From NCBI RefSeq assembly GCF_004770055.1, contig NZ_RQEP01000018.1, forward strand, positions 558,001-622,000: 64,000 nt of DNA, in the 5' to 3' direction. Source of the DNA: Leptospira semungkisensis. GTDB taxonomy: Bacteria; Spirochaetota; Leptospiria; Leptospirales; Leptospiraceae. The translations under genes were made by a program, and so were the position numbers. Below the pieces are notes generated by a model. The model saw only the letters and a program-made list of their open reading frames with translations, did not search any database and had not been told where the DNA came from. Positions 38,604-49,254 of this stretch are shown here, piece by piece. Each line of letters begins with the position of its first letter. Position 1 is the stretch's first letter.

Positions 38604-39151
38604 CTTTTGTATTCCTTAATTCTGTAGAAACTAACCACTACCGTTTCATAATAAAAGAGATCTTTTTCAAAATTCTTTTCTTTGGATGCTCTTCCCAAGA
38701 TCCCAAGAGCTTGGCCATACTTCTCATCTTCGAAGTATGCTTTAGCCCACATTTTTTTGCGGGTTACTGACTCGAAATCCCTATCTACATTGTCCGATTT
38801 ACGGAAATGCACGATAGCATTATCATAATCGTTGATTCCCAAATATGCAGATCCGAGATAATGATCCAAATGCTCCAGATTACGTCCGTCTTTGGAATTC
38901 TGAAGTTCTCTTAAAACGAGAGAAGCCTCTTTGAAAGACTCGATTTTCAGTAGGAGTTTAGCTTTTTGAAGAAGAAGTTCGGAGTATCTTTTATCTTCCG
39001 GGCGAACATCAGTCATTTGCTGATCGATCCCTTTAATATCAGCGCGGACCTGAGTTTCCAAATTGGCGGAAACTGCGCCTTCTTTCTGCGCGCTCGCACA
39101 TGCTAAGAGGATTTGGGTCCCGATAATGAATATGGCGAGGTGTTTACTCAT
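38507..39151 (-). CDS. TPR-like lipoprotein
   Basis: 214 aa. The signal peptide ends in lipobox LLAC (MSKHLAIFIIGTQILLAC). The mature part consists of TPR-like helical pairs (LLQKAKLLLKIESFKEASLV, then HLDHYLGSAYLGINDYDNAI, and EKYGQALGILGRASKEKN). It is probably a scaffold facing the periplasm or surface. It begins 4 bp after the stop of the helicase gene and its 3' end overlaps the start of the AsmA-like gene by 97 bp, so all three are one transcript. Confidence 0.75.
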   Translation of the reverse strand: MSKHLAIFIIGTQILLACASAQKEGAVSANLETQVRADIKGIDQQMTDVRPEDKRYSELLLQKAKLLLKIESFKEASLVLRELQNSKDGRNLEHLDHYLGSAYLGINDYDNAIVHFRKSDNVDRDFESVTRKKMWAKAYFEDEKYGQALGILGRASKEKNFEKDLFYYETVVVSFYRIKEYKRCQLVLEEGLQKFPESLVLKETSEKINQVLQR

Positions 39152-39155
39152 TTTC

Positions 39156-41879
39156 TCATCCGGTTTTCAATTTTTCAAGTTCTTGCAGGAAGTCATCTGT
39201 TTCCTGCTTTCTGGTCTCCTCATTGGAGAGCCAGTCCAAGGTCTCCGGATCTATCTCTTTTAAGAAGCGAGAAGGCTCGGAGGCCAATTGCTCCCCAAAT
39301 TTGCGGCGATTCGCGGCTCCTGTCAAGCATAAATGCCTCTTCGCCCGAGTCATCGCTACATACATCAATCTTCGCTCTTCATCCACGGATTGATCTTCTA
39401 AAGTAGCTCTTCCAGAAGGCAGAATCCCCTCTTCGAGACCGACGACATAAACAGATTCAAACTCCAAACCCTTAGATTGATGAATGGTGAGTAACTGTAC
39501 TCGATTGTCTTCCTTCTCATCAGAAGGTTCGTCTTCCATCAACATCGCCAAACGATTGATAAAATCGAATAATGTGGGTTTGTCGCCCGAATCATTATTT
39601 TCCTCAAAAAAGGCTAACATATTCACCAATTCTGACATATTGTAGATTCTGGCTTTAGCGACCTTTTCTTCCTTCTCTTCTAGAAGGATCTCCTTCTCTA
39701 AACCAAGATCCGCGATTAATTCTCGTAAGGCGAAGAAGAGCCTAGGAGAAGAGGAAAACTTCTTCTTAGCCTTCTCTATCAGATTCACAAAATTATAGAT
39801 CTCAGAGGAGATCTTTCGGTTCAGATCCGGAATGAAATCAGGAGACTCGCATACACGGAATAATGTCTCATATAAGGACTCTTTGTTATGAGCGGCCTTC
39901 TCATGCACAAGTGCGATGGAGCCGGCTCCTATCCCTCGTTTCGGGTAATTGATGATCCTCAAAAGAGAAGCATCATCTTTTTGGTTTGCGATCAAACGGA
40001 TATAAGAGATCAAATCTCTCACTTCTTTTCGATCAAAGAAATTATATCCGCCCACTACTTTGTAAGGCATGTCTCGAGAACGGAGTGATTCTTCGAAAGG
40101 ACGAGATTGAAAATTCGTCCGGAACAAGATTGCGATCTGGCTTCCCTTTCTTGCTTCCTTGATGATCTCTTCGCGGATACTCTCGACCACCCATTCGGCC
40201 TCATCCTTCTCATCCATTCTCTCAACGTATTTGACCTTGAGAGCACCTGGAACCTTAGAGAACAATTCCTTGGATCTTCTGGAGACATTGTGGCGAATGA
40301 GGGAATTGGCAGCGGATACGATAATATCAGTGGATCTATAATTCTCCAAGAGGCGTATAACGTTTGCTCCTGCAAAATCCTTCTCGAAACCTAAAATCAG
40401 GCTTACATCAGAACCTCTAAACGCGTAGATAGACTGATCATCATCTCCTACCACGCAAAGATTATCAGACTCTCCCATGAGAGCGCGAAGAAAAACATAT
40501 TGGACAGGGTTCGTATCTTGAAACTCGTCCACCATGAAATATTGATACTTCTTATGATATTCTTCTCTAACTTCTTCAAACTCAAGCAAGAGTCTTGAAG
40601 GAAGAAGAATTAGATCGTCGAAATCGATAGAGTTCTGTTCTTTCAAAGTATCTTGGTACTGCTGGAAGAGAGAAGCAGCGAGCAAATCCCCTTCTGTAAT
40701 AGAAGTTCTCATCATCTCCAAATACTCAGGTCCCGAGTTCTTGATCCTGGAAATCTTAGAGAGAACTTCCATGACCTGAGGACGTTTCGGCTCCAACTTC
40801 TGGGCAACGAGCATTCCTGTTACAAGACCCTCTTGGTCGGCCTGGTTCAATAATAAGAAAGGTTGCTTATAGCCTATCTTCTCGATATGCTTCTTCAGGA
40901 TACCGAGTCCCAAAGAGTGAAATGTAGAAAGCGCGATCCCTTTCAAAAGATTTCTGGGAATTAATTTGCGAACCCTTTCGCCCATTTCCTTCGCGCTCTT
41001 GTTTGTAAAAGAGAGAGCAACGATCTTTCCTGCGGGAATATGGTGGTCCTGGATCATGTGAGCGATTCGATTCGAGATCACACGAGTCTTTCCGGAGCCT
41101 GCACCGGCAAAGATAAGAAGAGGACCCTGCACTGTTTGCACGGCTCTTTGCTGTTCCGGAGAAAGATGCTGGAACACGGAAGAACTAGCTTCTCTTTCCT
41201 TTGGCTTTTTCTTTTGGATCTGCTTTTCTACCGGAATAGAAATTTCGGCTTCTTCCGGCTTGGAAGAAACTGAAGGAGAAAATTTCGGATTTGAAGAATC
41301 GAATTCCGATTCAGCGACGATTTCTGTTTCGCCGGAAGGAACTCCTTCTGTATTTTGCGGATCCAGAGAATCTATTTCCGGATCGGAAGAAAGATCGGAC
41401 TCCAACTCTGAGATGATTTCTGTTTCTGTAGGCACTTCGACAGAAGTTGCTGATGTAATTTCGATTTCAGGAGAAGGAGTTCCTTCTAGGCTCTGAAAAT
41501 TTGATGAGCTGAGACCGGATTCAGTCTCGGAATTTAGAAGATCAGATCCGGAATCTAAGATAACTTCTGTTTCTGTAGGCACTTCGACAGAGCTTACGAA
41601 TTCTTCCTCCGCCTCATCATCCCCATAGAAAGAATTTCCATACGAATCTTCGGGACTTTCTTCCGGTTCCGCCGAAGTCATGGTCTCCGAAAAACTCAGG
41701 AAGGGCAAAGACTCCTCCGAGTATTTCGGTTTCTTCTTCGGAGAAGGATCGCCGAAAGCAGTTGGATTAGATGGATCCGTTTCTTGGTTCATGGATGAAA
41801 AATTAGAAAGAAAAAGCGACCCAAGGCTCGAAAAAACCAGGTTTTCCAGGCCGAGTTTAGCTTCTTCTGTAAGCGACAT
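39156..41879 (-). CDS. pcrA: UvrD/PcrA-type superfamily 1 DNA helicase with acidic N-terminal extension
   Basis: 907 aa from the ATG at 41879 (AGGA nearby). The frame reaches 42119, but that would cross the start of the divergent Nudix gene. Helicase core: Walker [19 protein letters not shown] near residue 257, [38 protein letters not shown], and [12 protein letters not shown] near the end. It unwinds DNA in repair and replication restart. The first ~235 residues are an acidic Ser/Glu/Pro-rich, low-complexity stretch with two related copies built on SVEVPTETE; such a tail is not part of the core family. Confidence 0.88.
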   Translation of the reverse strand: MSLTEEAKLGLENLVFSSLGSLFLSNFSSMNQETDPSNPTAFGDPSPKKKPKYSEESLPFLSFSETMTSAEPEESPEDSYGNSFYGDDEAEEEFVSSVEVPTETEVILDSGSDLLNSETESGLSSSNFQSLEGTPSPEIEITSATSVEVPTETEIISELESDLSSDPEIDSLDPQNTEGVPSGETEIVAESEFDSSNPKFSPSVSSKPEEAEISIPVEKQIQKKKPKEREASSSVFQHLSPEQQRAVQTVQGPLLIFAGAGSGKTRVISNRIAHMIQDHHIPAGKIVALSFTNKSAKEMGERVRKLIPRNLLKGIALSTFHSLGLGILKKHIEKIGYKQPFLLLNQADQEGLVTGMLVAQKLEPKRPQVMEVLSKISRIKNSGPEYLEMMRTSITEGDLLAASLFQQYQDTLKEQNSIDFDDLILLPSRLLLEFEEVREEYHKKYQYFMVDEFQDTNPVQYVFLRALMGESDNLCVVGDDDQSIYAFRGSDVSLILGFEKDFAGANVIRLLENYRSTDIIVSAANSLIRHNVSRRSKELFSKVPGALKVKYVERMDEKDEAEWVVESIREEIIKEARKGSQIAILFRTNFQSRPFEESLRSRDMPYKVVGGYNFFDRKEVRDLISYIRLIANQKDDASLLRIINYPKRGIGAGSIALVHEKAAHNKESLYETLFRVCESPDFIPDLNRKISSEIYNFVNLIEKAKKKFSSSPRLFFALRELIADLGLEKEILLEEKEEKVAKARIYNMSELVNMLAFFEENNDSGDKPTLFDFINRLAMLMEDEPSDEKEDNRVQLLTIHQSKGLEFESVYVVGLEEGILPSGRATLEDQSVDEERRLMYVAMTRAKRHLCLTGAANRRKFGEQLASEPSRFLKEIDPETLDWLSNEETRKQETDDFLQELEKLKTG

Positions 41880-41969
41880 AATCCTGCATTTCGAGTTCTT
41901 GTCAACCGCGTACAGGCAAAGGTTTGCGAATCTGAAAGCTTTCGAAAAAATTGGAAGAAACTGCGGATT

Positions 41970-42563
41970 ATGCAAGATTTCCTTCCTGATCAGTATTCCC
42001 CCGATTCCAATCTTTGGGATTTGGGCGAAAAGCAATCCATCTACAAGTCCCCTATTTTCGAATTGGTTTCTTTTCCCAAGACTTCTCCTGACAAAAAGGT
42101 CTCCGGGAATTTCTTCCATCTGGAATCCAAGGATTGGGTAAATGTGATCGCTCTTACTTCCGAAGGAAATCTAATCTTGATCGATCAGTATAGACATGGA
42201 ATGCATCGCTACTCTCTTGAGATTCCGGGAGGAATCGCGGAGAAAGCAACTCTTCTCGAATCTGCCCAAGCGGAATTGAGAGAAGAGACCGGTCTCTTGT
42301 CAGATGATTGGGAATATCTCGGAAAAGTTTCTGCGAACCCAGCCATCCTAGACAATTGGTGTCATACCTTTGTAGCCAGAAATGTTTTTCCTCATGCAGA
42401 AGGACAGGATCTGGATGAAAGCGAACAGATTGAAGTGTATCAATACCCTCTCCTGAAAATCCAAGACATTCTGAATCGGAATATTCTTCACCATGGTATG
42501 ATGGTGGCTGCATTCGGATTGTTCTTTATGAAGTACGGATTAAATCACAAGAAACAGAACTAG
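41970..42563 (+). CDS. Nudix hydrolase (ADP-ribose pyrophosphatase-like)
   Basis: 197 aa. The Nudix region is [19 protein letters not shown] followed by [10 protein letters not shown] (residues about 82-110); the EETG end is intact, but the usual Arg before E-L is an Ala and the loop is one residue short. The layout resembles ADP-ribose or sugar-nucleotide pyrophosphatases. It is divergent from the helicase gene and runs on into the MFS gene (4 bp), so it heads a transcript. The substrate is unknown. Confidence 0.8.
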   Translation: MQDFLPDQYSPDSNLWDLGEKQSIYKSPIFELVSFPKTSPDKKVSGNFFHLESKDWVNVIALTSEGNLILIDQYRHGMHRYSLEIPGGIAEKATLLESAQAELREETGLLSDDWEYLGKVSANPAILDNWCHTFVARNVFPHAEGQDLDESEQIEVYQYPLLKIQDILNRNILHHGMMVAAFGLFFMKYGLNHKKQN

Positions 42564-42567
42564 CTCA

Positions 42568-43833
42568 ATGACAGACAAATCAACAACCACTCATCCATTC
42601 ATCTCTCTTAAAGTACCTGAGTTTAGGAATTTCTTAGCAGGCAAATTCTTAGTCACTCTTTCCTTCGTCATGCAATCGACAGTGGTCTTCTGGCAGATCG
42701 ATAATATCACACATGATGCATTCTTTGTCGGCCTCATAGGATTTGCCGAGCTTGTGCCTAACGTGACCGTTTCCTTATTCTCAGGATTGGTCGTTGACAG
42801 CTTTCCTCGTAAGAAAATCATCTTCCTTTCTCTTAGTGGTCTTACTTCCAGTTCCTTCTTACTTTTATTATTTACCTTACCCGAATTCGATTGGGTTCTT
42901 AGGGATTACTCGGTTTGGCCGATCTATTCTGTGATCTTCTTCTCTGGAATTTGCAGAGGATTCTTATCTCCTAGTATCGCAGCATTCCAAACCCAACTCG
43001 TATCAAAAGAGATCTTTCCGAATGCTGCTACCTGGAGCGGGGTTGCTTGGCAAGGTTCTGCGGTTTTAGGACCGATGTTAGGTGGACTCCTTACAGGATT
43101 CAACGGAGTGCAGGCCGCTTATCTCGCGGATTTCTGTATCATGCTGTTTTCTCTCCTTCTTCTTTCATTCTTAGTTCCTTCTAAGCCTGTTCCGGAAAAA
43201 CAAGGAGAGAAGGAATCCATCTGGAAAAGCTTAGGAACCGGCTGGAAATTCGTGTTTAGCCATCAGTTGATACTCGGCGCGATCAGCTTGGATCTATTCG
43301 CAGTTTTGTTCGGAGGAGCAGTTGCTCTTATTCCAACCTTCTCGCGAGAAGTTTTAGGAATGGGTCCGGAATATTATGGTATTTTAAGATCCGCTCCTGC
43401 GATTGGAGCAGTCCTCTGTGCCCTATTCATCGCTGTCAAACCTCCTAAGACAAATTCAGGGATCATTCTTCTTTCCAGCGTATTCGGTTTCGGGATTTGC
43501 ATGATCGTATTCGCTCTTTCCAAGGACTTCTATCTTTCCTTTGCCGCACTCGTAGTCAGCGGATCTTTCGATATGGTAAGCGTTGTGATACGTCATACGA
43601 TCGTTCAGATGTATACACCGGAACATATGCGGGGAAGGGTCTCTGCAGTGAATAATATCTTTATTGGTTCCTCCAACGAACTGGGAGCCTTCGAGTCAGG
43701 AGCTGCGGCCAAAGCATTCGGACTTGTGCCTTCCGTCGTTATCGGAGGAACTCTCACTCTCCTAACCGTAGGGATCGTTACCGCAATTGCACCTCGCCTT
43801 CGAAAAATGGATCTAAAGGATATAACGGTTTAA
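42568..43833 (+). CDS. MFS transporter (MFS_3/EntS-like)
   Basis: 421 aa with about twelve hydrophobic helices. The motif between helices 2 and 3 reads [13 protein letters not shown], the usual MFS G-x-x-x-D-x-x-x-R-R/K-x form. The overall pattern resembles MFS_3 exporters such as EntS. It starts 4 bp after the Nudix stop and ends 6 bp before the aminopeptidase gene. The substrate cannot be told. Confidence 0.85.
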   Translation: MTDKSTTTHPFISLKVPEFRNFLAGKFLVTLSFVMQSTVVFWQIDNITHDAFFVGLIGFAELVPNVTVSLFSGLVVDSFPRKKIIFLSLSGLTSSSFLLLLFTLPEFDWVLRDYSVWPIYSVIFFSGICRGFLSPSIAAFQTQLVSKEIFPNAATWSGVAWQGSAVLGPMLGGLLTGFNGVQAAYLADFCIMLFSLLLLSFLVPSKPVPEKQGEKESIWKSLGTGWKFVFSHQLILGAISLDLFAVLFGGAVALIPTFSREVLGMGPEYYGILRSAPAIGAVLCALFIAVKPPKTNSGIILLSSVFGFGICMIVFALSKDFYLSFAALVVSGSFDMVSVVIRHTIVQMYTPEHMRGRVSAVNNIFIGSSNELGAFESGAAAKAFGLVPSVVIGGTLTLLTVGIVTAIAPRLRKMDLKDITV

Positions 43834-43839
43834 CTTTTC

Positions 43840-46362
43840 ATGGATAATATTCTCACCCAACAAGAAGCAGCTCTTAGATCCGGACAAATCTCGGATGTAC
43901 ATTATTCTCTCCAGCTAAAACTGGAGAAGGGCTCTCAAGAATACGAAGGCGATAGTACAGTTCGATTCGTTTATACAGGTGGGAAGAAAGGAAAGCTGAA
44001 AGTCGATTTCGTTTCTCATAAGATAGAGATCCTTTGGCTAAACGGAAAAGAAGAAACCAAATATGAGAAGAAGGACTCCTTTCTTCTTATCCCGGGAGAA
44101 ATCCTACAAGAAGGAAAGAACGAGCTTCGTATTCATTACAAAAATCTTTTTGATCATAGCGGCTCCGGTTTTCACAAGTTCACGGATCCGTCTGATCATG
44201 CGGAATACATGCATACAGACTTCGAGCCATTCGAAGCTCACAGGTTATTTCCTTCCTTCGATCAACCCGATCTAAAGGCAATTTATGATCTGGAAGTGAC
44301 CGGTCCTTCCGAATGGACCTATATCCACAACACTGTTCCTCTAAAAGAAGAAATCCAGGGAAATTATAAAAAGATAAAGTTCAATACTACTAAAAAGTTC
44401 TCCACCTATCTGTTTTCTCTCATCGTAGGTCCGTATGCAGTCTGGGAAGATAAGGCAGGAGATATTCCTCTTAGGATCTTTTGCAGAAAGTCACTATCCA
44501 AATACATGGACGCGGAGAATCTATTTGCGATCACCAAGGAAGCGTTCGGATTCCTTCAAAATTATTTCGGAGTTCCTTATCCGTACGGAAAATACGATCA
44601 AATCTTCGTGCCCGAATTCAATATGGGAGCGATGGAGAACGTGGGAGCGGTCACCTTCTCCGAAAGTTATATTTTCAGAGGACCTCGTATCTATTCGGAA
44701 TACTTAAACCGCGCGAATACTGTGTATCATGAAATGGTCCATATGTGGTTCGGAAATTTGGTCACCATGAAATGGTGGAATGACCTCTGGCTGAACGAAA
44801 GCTTCGCGGATTATCTCTCTTATTATTCCATGTCGAATGGAAAACTATTCCCGGATGCATTAGAACATTTTTATGTAAGAGAAGAATGGGCATATAGAGA
44901 AGACCAATTGTCTACAACTCATCCGATCGCAGGAAAGGCGGAGAATACTTTAGAAGCGATCAGTAATTTCGATGGAATCTCTTATTCCAAGGGAGCTTCT
45001 GTCCTCAGACAATTGATGTATTATGTAGGAGAAGAGAAGTTTAGAGATGCAATGCGTCTCTACTTCAAACGACACGCGGAGAAGAATACTGTTCTGAGTG
45101 ATTTTCTATCCTGCATGTCTGAAACAAGCGGGATCGATATACGAGGTTGGAGTAAGGAATGGTTAGAAACCACCGGCGTCAATACTCTCAGTCCAATACG
45201 ACAAAACGGAAGACTCTTCTTATCGCAATCCCCTTCCGAAAACAATGGATTACTCAGAACTCACGCATTACAGGCGACTCTGTTCAAAGAAGAAAACGGA
45301 AAATTAAATGAAGTCTGGCGCAAACGAGTTCTAGTCAAAGGAAAGGAAACCCTTTTAGAGGAAACTGACAAAACAGAAGCAACTCTTCTGCTCTTAAACA
45401 CCGAAGACTATGCCTATGCAAAGACATATCTGGGCAAAGACTCGTTTCCTATCCTAAAGAAAAGTTTGCATACCCTTCAGGATCGATTCGCAAGAAGAGT
45501 CGTTTGGGGAAGTCTCTGGCAAATGGTCCGAGACGCGGAACTCTCGCCTAGAGAATTTTTAGAATTAGCCTTGGACCAAGGCCTGAAAGAATCGGATCTT
45601 TCCGTTCGGAATAGCCATATTCTCACCAAAGCACTGACTGTGATCGATAATTATATCCCAGAATCCGAAAAGAGAAATTGGTCGGATAAAATGAACGCGA
45701 TAGCTAAAGAGAAATCCCTTCTTGCAAATAATTCGGAGCAAGAACAGATCCTTTGGTTTAGAATATTAGAAAATACTTCTAAATCAGAATCGCAACTCTC
45801 TTATCTAAAAGAACTCCTGGATGAAAAGAAAGCCATTCCTGGAATCTCTATGGACCAGGAAAGAAGATGGACCATCCTAGCAAGGCTCAGCGCCTATGGA
45901 GATTCCGAATCCGATGCAAGAATAGAGCAAGAACTCTCAAAGGACAATACGGACCTTGGCGCAAAGAAGGCTTTCTTAGCAAGGGTGTCCGTTCCGGATG
46001 CAAAGCGCAAAAAAGAAGTTTGGGAAAGATTCCTACACCCCAAAAAAGAAGACTCTACCGATTTCCTTCGCTATGGAATGAGAGGTTTTCAATGGGGACA
46101 CCAAAAACAATTGCTCTTACCTTATGTGGATCTTTTCTTCGATTCCGTAATTTCAGTATACGAGACAAGAGACCCTCACTTCTCTTCTGCATTCGGGCAC
46201 ATGATGTTTCCTTCTTATGAACCGGACTCCAAGTTATACAATCGAACCCGAGATTTCCTGGAACAGAAGAAGGCTCTTCCTGAATTGCTTCGCAAAGATT
46301 TGCAGCAGCAAAGAGATGATATTGCTCGAACTCTAAGAGTATTAGAGAAATATAATAAATAA
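43840..46362 (+). CDS. pepN: M1-family aminopeptidase (PepN-like)
   Basis: 840 aa. The substrate N-terminus recognition motif [14 protein letters not shown] lies just before the zinc site [10 protein letters not shown] (H297, H301) with the third ligand E320 in [10 protein letters not shown]. It trims N-terminal residues from peptides, probably in the cytoplasm, as no signal peptide is present. It is third in the Nudix-MFS-aminopeptidase run (6 bp after the MFS gene). The C-terminal ~400 residues are helical, as in the family. Confidence 0.92.
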   Translation: MDNILTQQEAALRSGQISDVHYSLQLKLEKGSQEYEGDSTVRFVYTGGKKGKLKVDFVSHKIEILWLNGKEETKYEKKDSFLLIPGEILQEGKNELRIHYKNLFDHSGSGFHKFTDPSDHAEYMHTDFEPFEAHRLFPSFDQPDLKAIYDLEVTGPSEWTYIHNTVPLKEEIQGNYKKIKFNTTKKFSTYLFSLIVGPYAVWEDKAGDIPLRIFCRKSLSKYMDAENLFAITKEAFGFLQNYFGVPYPYGKYDQIFVPEFNMGAMENVGAVTFSESYIFRGPRIYSEYLNRANTVYHEMVHMWFGNLVTMKWWNDLWLNESFADYLSYYSMSNGKLFPDALEHFYVREEWAYREDQLSTTHPIAGKAENTLEAISNFDGISYSKGASVLRQLMYYVGEEKFRDAMRLYFKRHAEKNTVLSDFLSCMSETSGIDIRGWSKEWLETTGVNTLSPIRQNGRLFLSQSPSENNGLLRTHALQATLFKEENGKLNEVWRKRVLVKGKETLLEETDKTEATLLLLNTEDYAYAKTYLGKDSFPILKKSLHTLQDRFARRVVWGSLWQMVRDAELSPREFLELALDQGLKESDLSVRNSHILTKALTVIDNYIPESEKRNWSDKMNAIAKEKSLLANNSEQEQILWFRILENTSKSESQLSYLKELLDEKKAIPGISMDQERRWTILARLSAYGDSESDARIEQELSKDNTDLGAKKAFLARVSVPDAKRKKEVWERFLHPKKEDSTDFLRYGMRGFQWGHQKQLLLPYVDLFFDSVISVYETRDPHFSSAFGHMMFPSYEPDSKLYNRTRDFLEQKKALPELLRKDLQQQRDDIARTLRVLEKYNK

Positions 46363-46388
46363 ACAATCCTTCGCTTTCGGGAACGTAT

Positions 46389-46967
46389 ATGGAAAATTTT
46401 CTGAACTACTTTCGGAATATCACACATTTAAGCCCCGAAAGCGAAAATGCACTGAAAGAAGTTAGTAAATTTTATACCTTTCCCAAAGGATATCTACTTC
46501 ATAAGCCTGGCGAAATTGCGAAAACCTTTTACTACGTAACAAAGGGAATCGGAAAGTTATATTATTATAAAGGCAGAAAGGAAATCGTAGATTGGATCGG
46601 GGACGAAAACACAATTTTGTTTTCTCCGGAAAGTTTCCTAACTCAAAAGCCAGGTTATAATACGATCGAACTCTTAGAAGATTCTGAACTAATCGGAATC
46701 GACTACGAAGACATCGAAAAATTGTACCGCAAGTTTCACGATATCGAAAGACTCGGAAGACTGCATGTCACATACGGACTCCTGCTATTACAGGAAAAAG
46801 TGAATTCAATGCAATTCGAAACTGCAAAACAAAGATATGATAAGTTAATCAAAGAACATCCGAATTATTTAGAAAGAGTTTCCCTTAAGGATTTGGCTTC
46901 ATTCTTAGGAATGACGCAAGTAAGTTTAAGCAGAATCAGAGCAGTGAATAAAAATCCAAAATCTTAA
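46389..46967 (+). CDS. Crp/Fnr-family regulator
   Basis: 192 aa. An N-terminal cyclic-nucleotide-binding-like fold (FYTFPKGYLLHKPGEIAK, then YYVTKGIGKLYYYKGRKEI) is followed by a C-terminal helix-turn-helix: VSLKDLASFLGMTQVSLSRI. It is of the shorter Bacteroidetes-like type and lacks the Fnr cysteines. It lies 26 bp after the aminopeptidase gene and 111 bp before an AhpD-like gene, which may be its target. Confidence 0.85.
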   Translation: MENFLNYFRNITHLSPESENALKEVSKFYTFPKGYLLHKPGEIAKTFYYVTKGIGKLYYYKGRKEIVDWIGDENTILFSPESFLTQKPGYNTIELLEDSELIGIDYEDIEKLYRKFHDIERLGRLHVTYGLLLLQEKVNSMQFETAKQRYDKLIKEHPNYLERVSLKDLASFLGMTQVSLSRIRAVNKNPKS

Positions 46968-47078
46968 GAACCGCAAGTGCCGTCTGCGGATTCGAATTTA
47001 ACAAATGTTAAGAAATTTTTTACTCAGGGCGAAATTATAATTTGCAGTTCATAACCGCATTAATCGTATTCTGAAAGA

Positions 47079-47612
47079 ATGAGACTTCAACCGATAGATA
47101 AACCCAAATCGATTCTTCTAAAACTCGCGTATATCGCTTCTAAAATTCAATTTGGAAAAGTGATCGCTCCACTGAGATTCATTTATTCCAGAAGTACGCC
47201 GATTATGATGTCCTCTATGAAAATCCTGTCTACGGAGAAGAAACTCTCCTTACCGAAGGAAATTAAACTTAAGATCAGATTTTTCATAGCGCATTTGAAC
47301 GAATGTAAATTCTGTTCGAACCTTCAGGATTATATTTCCAGAAAGGAAAGTAAGGAGTTCGTGGAATGGAAAGAACTCTCCGAGTATAAACAAAGTTCCA
47401 GATTTTCGAACAAAGAGAAGGCACTATTTTCCTATTTGGAAGAAGTTACTTTTACTAAAAAAGCCTCGGACAGTACTTTCGAAACTCTTAGGTCCTATTT
47501 TTCGGAAAAAGAAATCGTGGAGATCACATGGATTTGCGCTACGGAAAACTATTTTAATCTATTAGGAAAACCTTTAGGATTGAATTCGGATGAAATGGTA
47601 TTTTCAAAATGA
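47079..47612 (+). CDS. carboxymuconolactone decarboxylase/AhpD-like protein
   Basis: 177 aa, all helical, no signal peptide. The motif HLNECKFCSNLQDY carries a CxxC (CKFC), the AhpD-type thiol site, followed by a helix rich in basic residues. The conserved His expected after the CxxC is not obvious. It could be a peroxide-related or thiol-redox protein; assignment is by motif and fold only. A terminator lies about 10 bp past the stop. Confidence 0.65.
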   Translation: MRLQPIDKPKSILLKLAYIASKIQFGKVIAPLRFIYSRSTPIMMSSMKILSTEKKLSLPKEIKLKIRFFIAHLNECKFCSNLQDYISRKESKEFVEWKELSEYKQSSRFSNKEKALFSYLEEVTFTKKASDSTFETLRSYFSEKEIVEITWICATENYFNLLGKPLGLNSDEMVFSK

Positions 47613-47622
47613 ATAAAATAAA

Positions 47623-47650
47623 AAGGGCCCGACTCCGAGCCCTTCTTTCG
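47623..47650. terminator. terminator between convergent genes
   Basis: AAGGGC (47623-47628) pairs with GCCCTT (47639-47644) around a 10-nt loop, with A-rich sequence before and CTTTCG after. It lies between the AhpD-like gene and the reverse-strand AlkB gene and may serve the first of them. Confidence 0.65.
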
Positions 47651-47716
47651 CGAATCGTTTTTTGAATGAAACGATTGCATAATTTCTTTTCATATTCTCT
47701 TCTTGGTGGTTTTCTC

Positions 47717-48838
47717 TTAAGCCATTACTCTTTTCTTCACAGCGTTTTTTCCGAGGATTTGGCCCGAGTTCTCCGACTTCCAAGTTTCCAATTTCTTATC
47801 CATCACTTTAAACCAAAGTGGTGGAACCAGCGCCAATAGGATCATCACTTCGTATCCATAAGGCAATTGTGGACTCTCTTCGAAATGTCGAAGCGACTGG
47901 TATCTTCTTCCTGCATTCGCATGATGATCCGAATGTCTCTGCAATTGGAACAAGAACGCATTGGATAAGGTAAAATTCTGATTCCAAGAATGGATTGGCA
48001 GAACCTTTTCGAATTTTCCTGGAGCAATCTCCTTTCGTGCTAGTCCATAGTGTTCTATATAATTCACTAATTCTAATAGAGAGAATGCGATCCAACTTTG
48101 CACAAAGAAGAAGACGGGAACTTCCCATCTAAACGTTCCCGTTAATATATAGAATACCGCAGTAACTGTTGCGATGAAAAGAAGAGGGATGATCGCAGAG
48201 GTGACCATCTCATTTTCCAAGGTCCAAGCTGACTTTCCAAGTTTAGAAAGTCTTTTCTTCTCCAGTTCCCAAGCACTCGTGAGACTTCCGAAAACTGTTC
48301 GAGGGTAAAAAACGAAAAAGGATTCTCCCTTTCTGCTCGTAGCAGGATCCTCATGAGTAGAAACGTTTACGTGATGTCCTCGATTGTGTTCGATAAAGAA
48401 ATGCATATAGCAAACAGTCATCAGAATAAATTTCGAATACCATTGCTCGATCTTAGTATTTTTATGCCCCAACTCATGAGCCACAGTGATCCCGATCCCG
48501 CCGGTATTCACACCGATCGCAAGCACGAAGCCGAACCATTCCAAAGCGGATAAGGAATGGGTCTGCACTTCCCAAAGGGCCCAAAGGACTAACGAAAACT
48601 GGATCCAGGCCCAGGCATAGGTGAGGAATCTAAAATAGAATTCCTTCTGAAGAGCCGGCACATCCGACTCCTCCGGATTGCTCGAATCCGGCCCAATCAC
48701 TAAATCCAAGATGGGTAAGGCTCCAAAAACGATGGCAAGTGTCAGAAAATTATAACCACCCCCTAAGTAATACCCAGCTACCGCCAAAGCCGGGATTAAA
48801 AAGGCCACCAAAAACGAAACTCTCTTCCAAACACTCAT
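47717..48838 (-). CDS. alkB: AlkB-type alkane 1-monooxygenase
   Basis: 373 aa with several hydrophobic helices. All histidine boxes of the AlkB di-iron site are present: HELGHK (H121-H125), EHNRGHH (150-156) and LQRHSDHHAN, plus the AlkB signature NYIEHYGL. These enzymes hydroxylate terminal methyl groups of alkanes or acyl chains in the inner membrane, taking electrons from rubredoxin and its reductase; none is encoded nearby. Possible natural substrates include alkanes from the environment. Single gene, convergent with the AhpD-like gene and head-to-head with the GGDEF/EAL gene. Confidence 0.9.
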   Translation of the reverse strand: MSVWKRVSFLVAFLIPALAVAGYYLGGGYNFLTLAIVFGALPILDLVIGPDSSNPEESDVPALQKEFYFRFLTYAWAWIQFSLVLWALWEVQTHSLSALEWFGFVLAIGVNTGGIGITVAHELGHKNTKIEQWYSKFILMTVCYMHFFIEHNRGHHVNVSTHEDPATSRKGESFFVFYPRTVFGSLTSAWELEKKRLSKLGKSAWTLENEMVTSAIIPLLFIATVTAVFYILTGTFRWEVPVFFFVQSWIAFSLLELVNYIEHYGLARKEIAPGKFEKVLPIHSWNQNFTLSNAFLFQLQRHSDHHANAGRRYQSLRHFEESPQLPYGYEVMILLALVPPLWFKVMDKKLETWKSENSGQILGKNAVKKRVMA

Positions 48839-49254
48839 CTGCTCTCCTTCTTCCCAGAAGCCCCAAGAAGAATCTTTTTAATTTATTTCGAACGTTTGGT
48901 ATTATAATAGAATTTCAGATCGAAGCAAGAAAAAAATCTATAGAGGGTCATTTTTTATAACAATTGTTCTAAAATTGCTTTCTATTGCTCTCTGGAGCGT
49001 TTCAGATAGGCTCTAAGGGAAGAAATCTTCAAGTAAACCTATATTCCCCCTCTTGTATCGCTTAGGAAAATAGATAAAATATTTATTTCCTTCATACGCC
49101 ATTGGGTTTACAGTCCAAAACTTTTTTTCTTGTTCGAGGGGCTTCTCTCAAAAACATGACAATTAAGAAGAAAATTTTTTCTCATCTAAAGCCAAAAGAC
49201 CCCTAAGCCAAGAAAATACACATAACGTTCTCACTCCGTAGAGCAGAGGTCTTG
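48839..49254. other. 416-bp divergent intergenic region with AACAATTGTT palindrome
   Basis: No gene is seen. A perfect 10-bp palindrome AACAATTGTT (48959-48968) lies about 120 bp upstream of the AlkB start and could be a regulator site. The DNA is A/T-rich, with runs of T and A suited to promoters on both strands. Confidence 0.4.

Noticed and set aside
41880..42119. Upstream extension of the helicase to 42119
   Set aside because: It would overlap the divergent Nudix gene by 150 bp; the ATG at 41879 has AGGA nearby.
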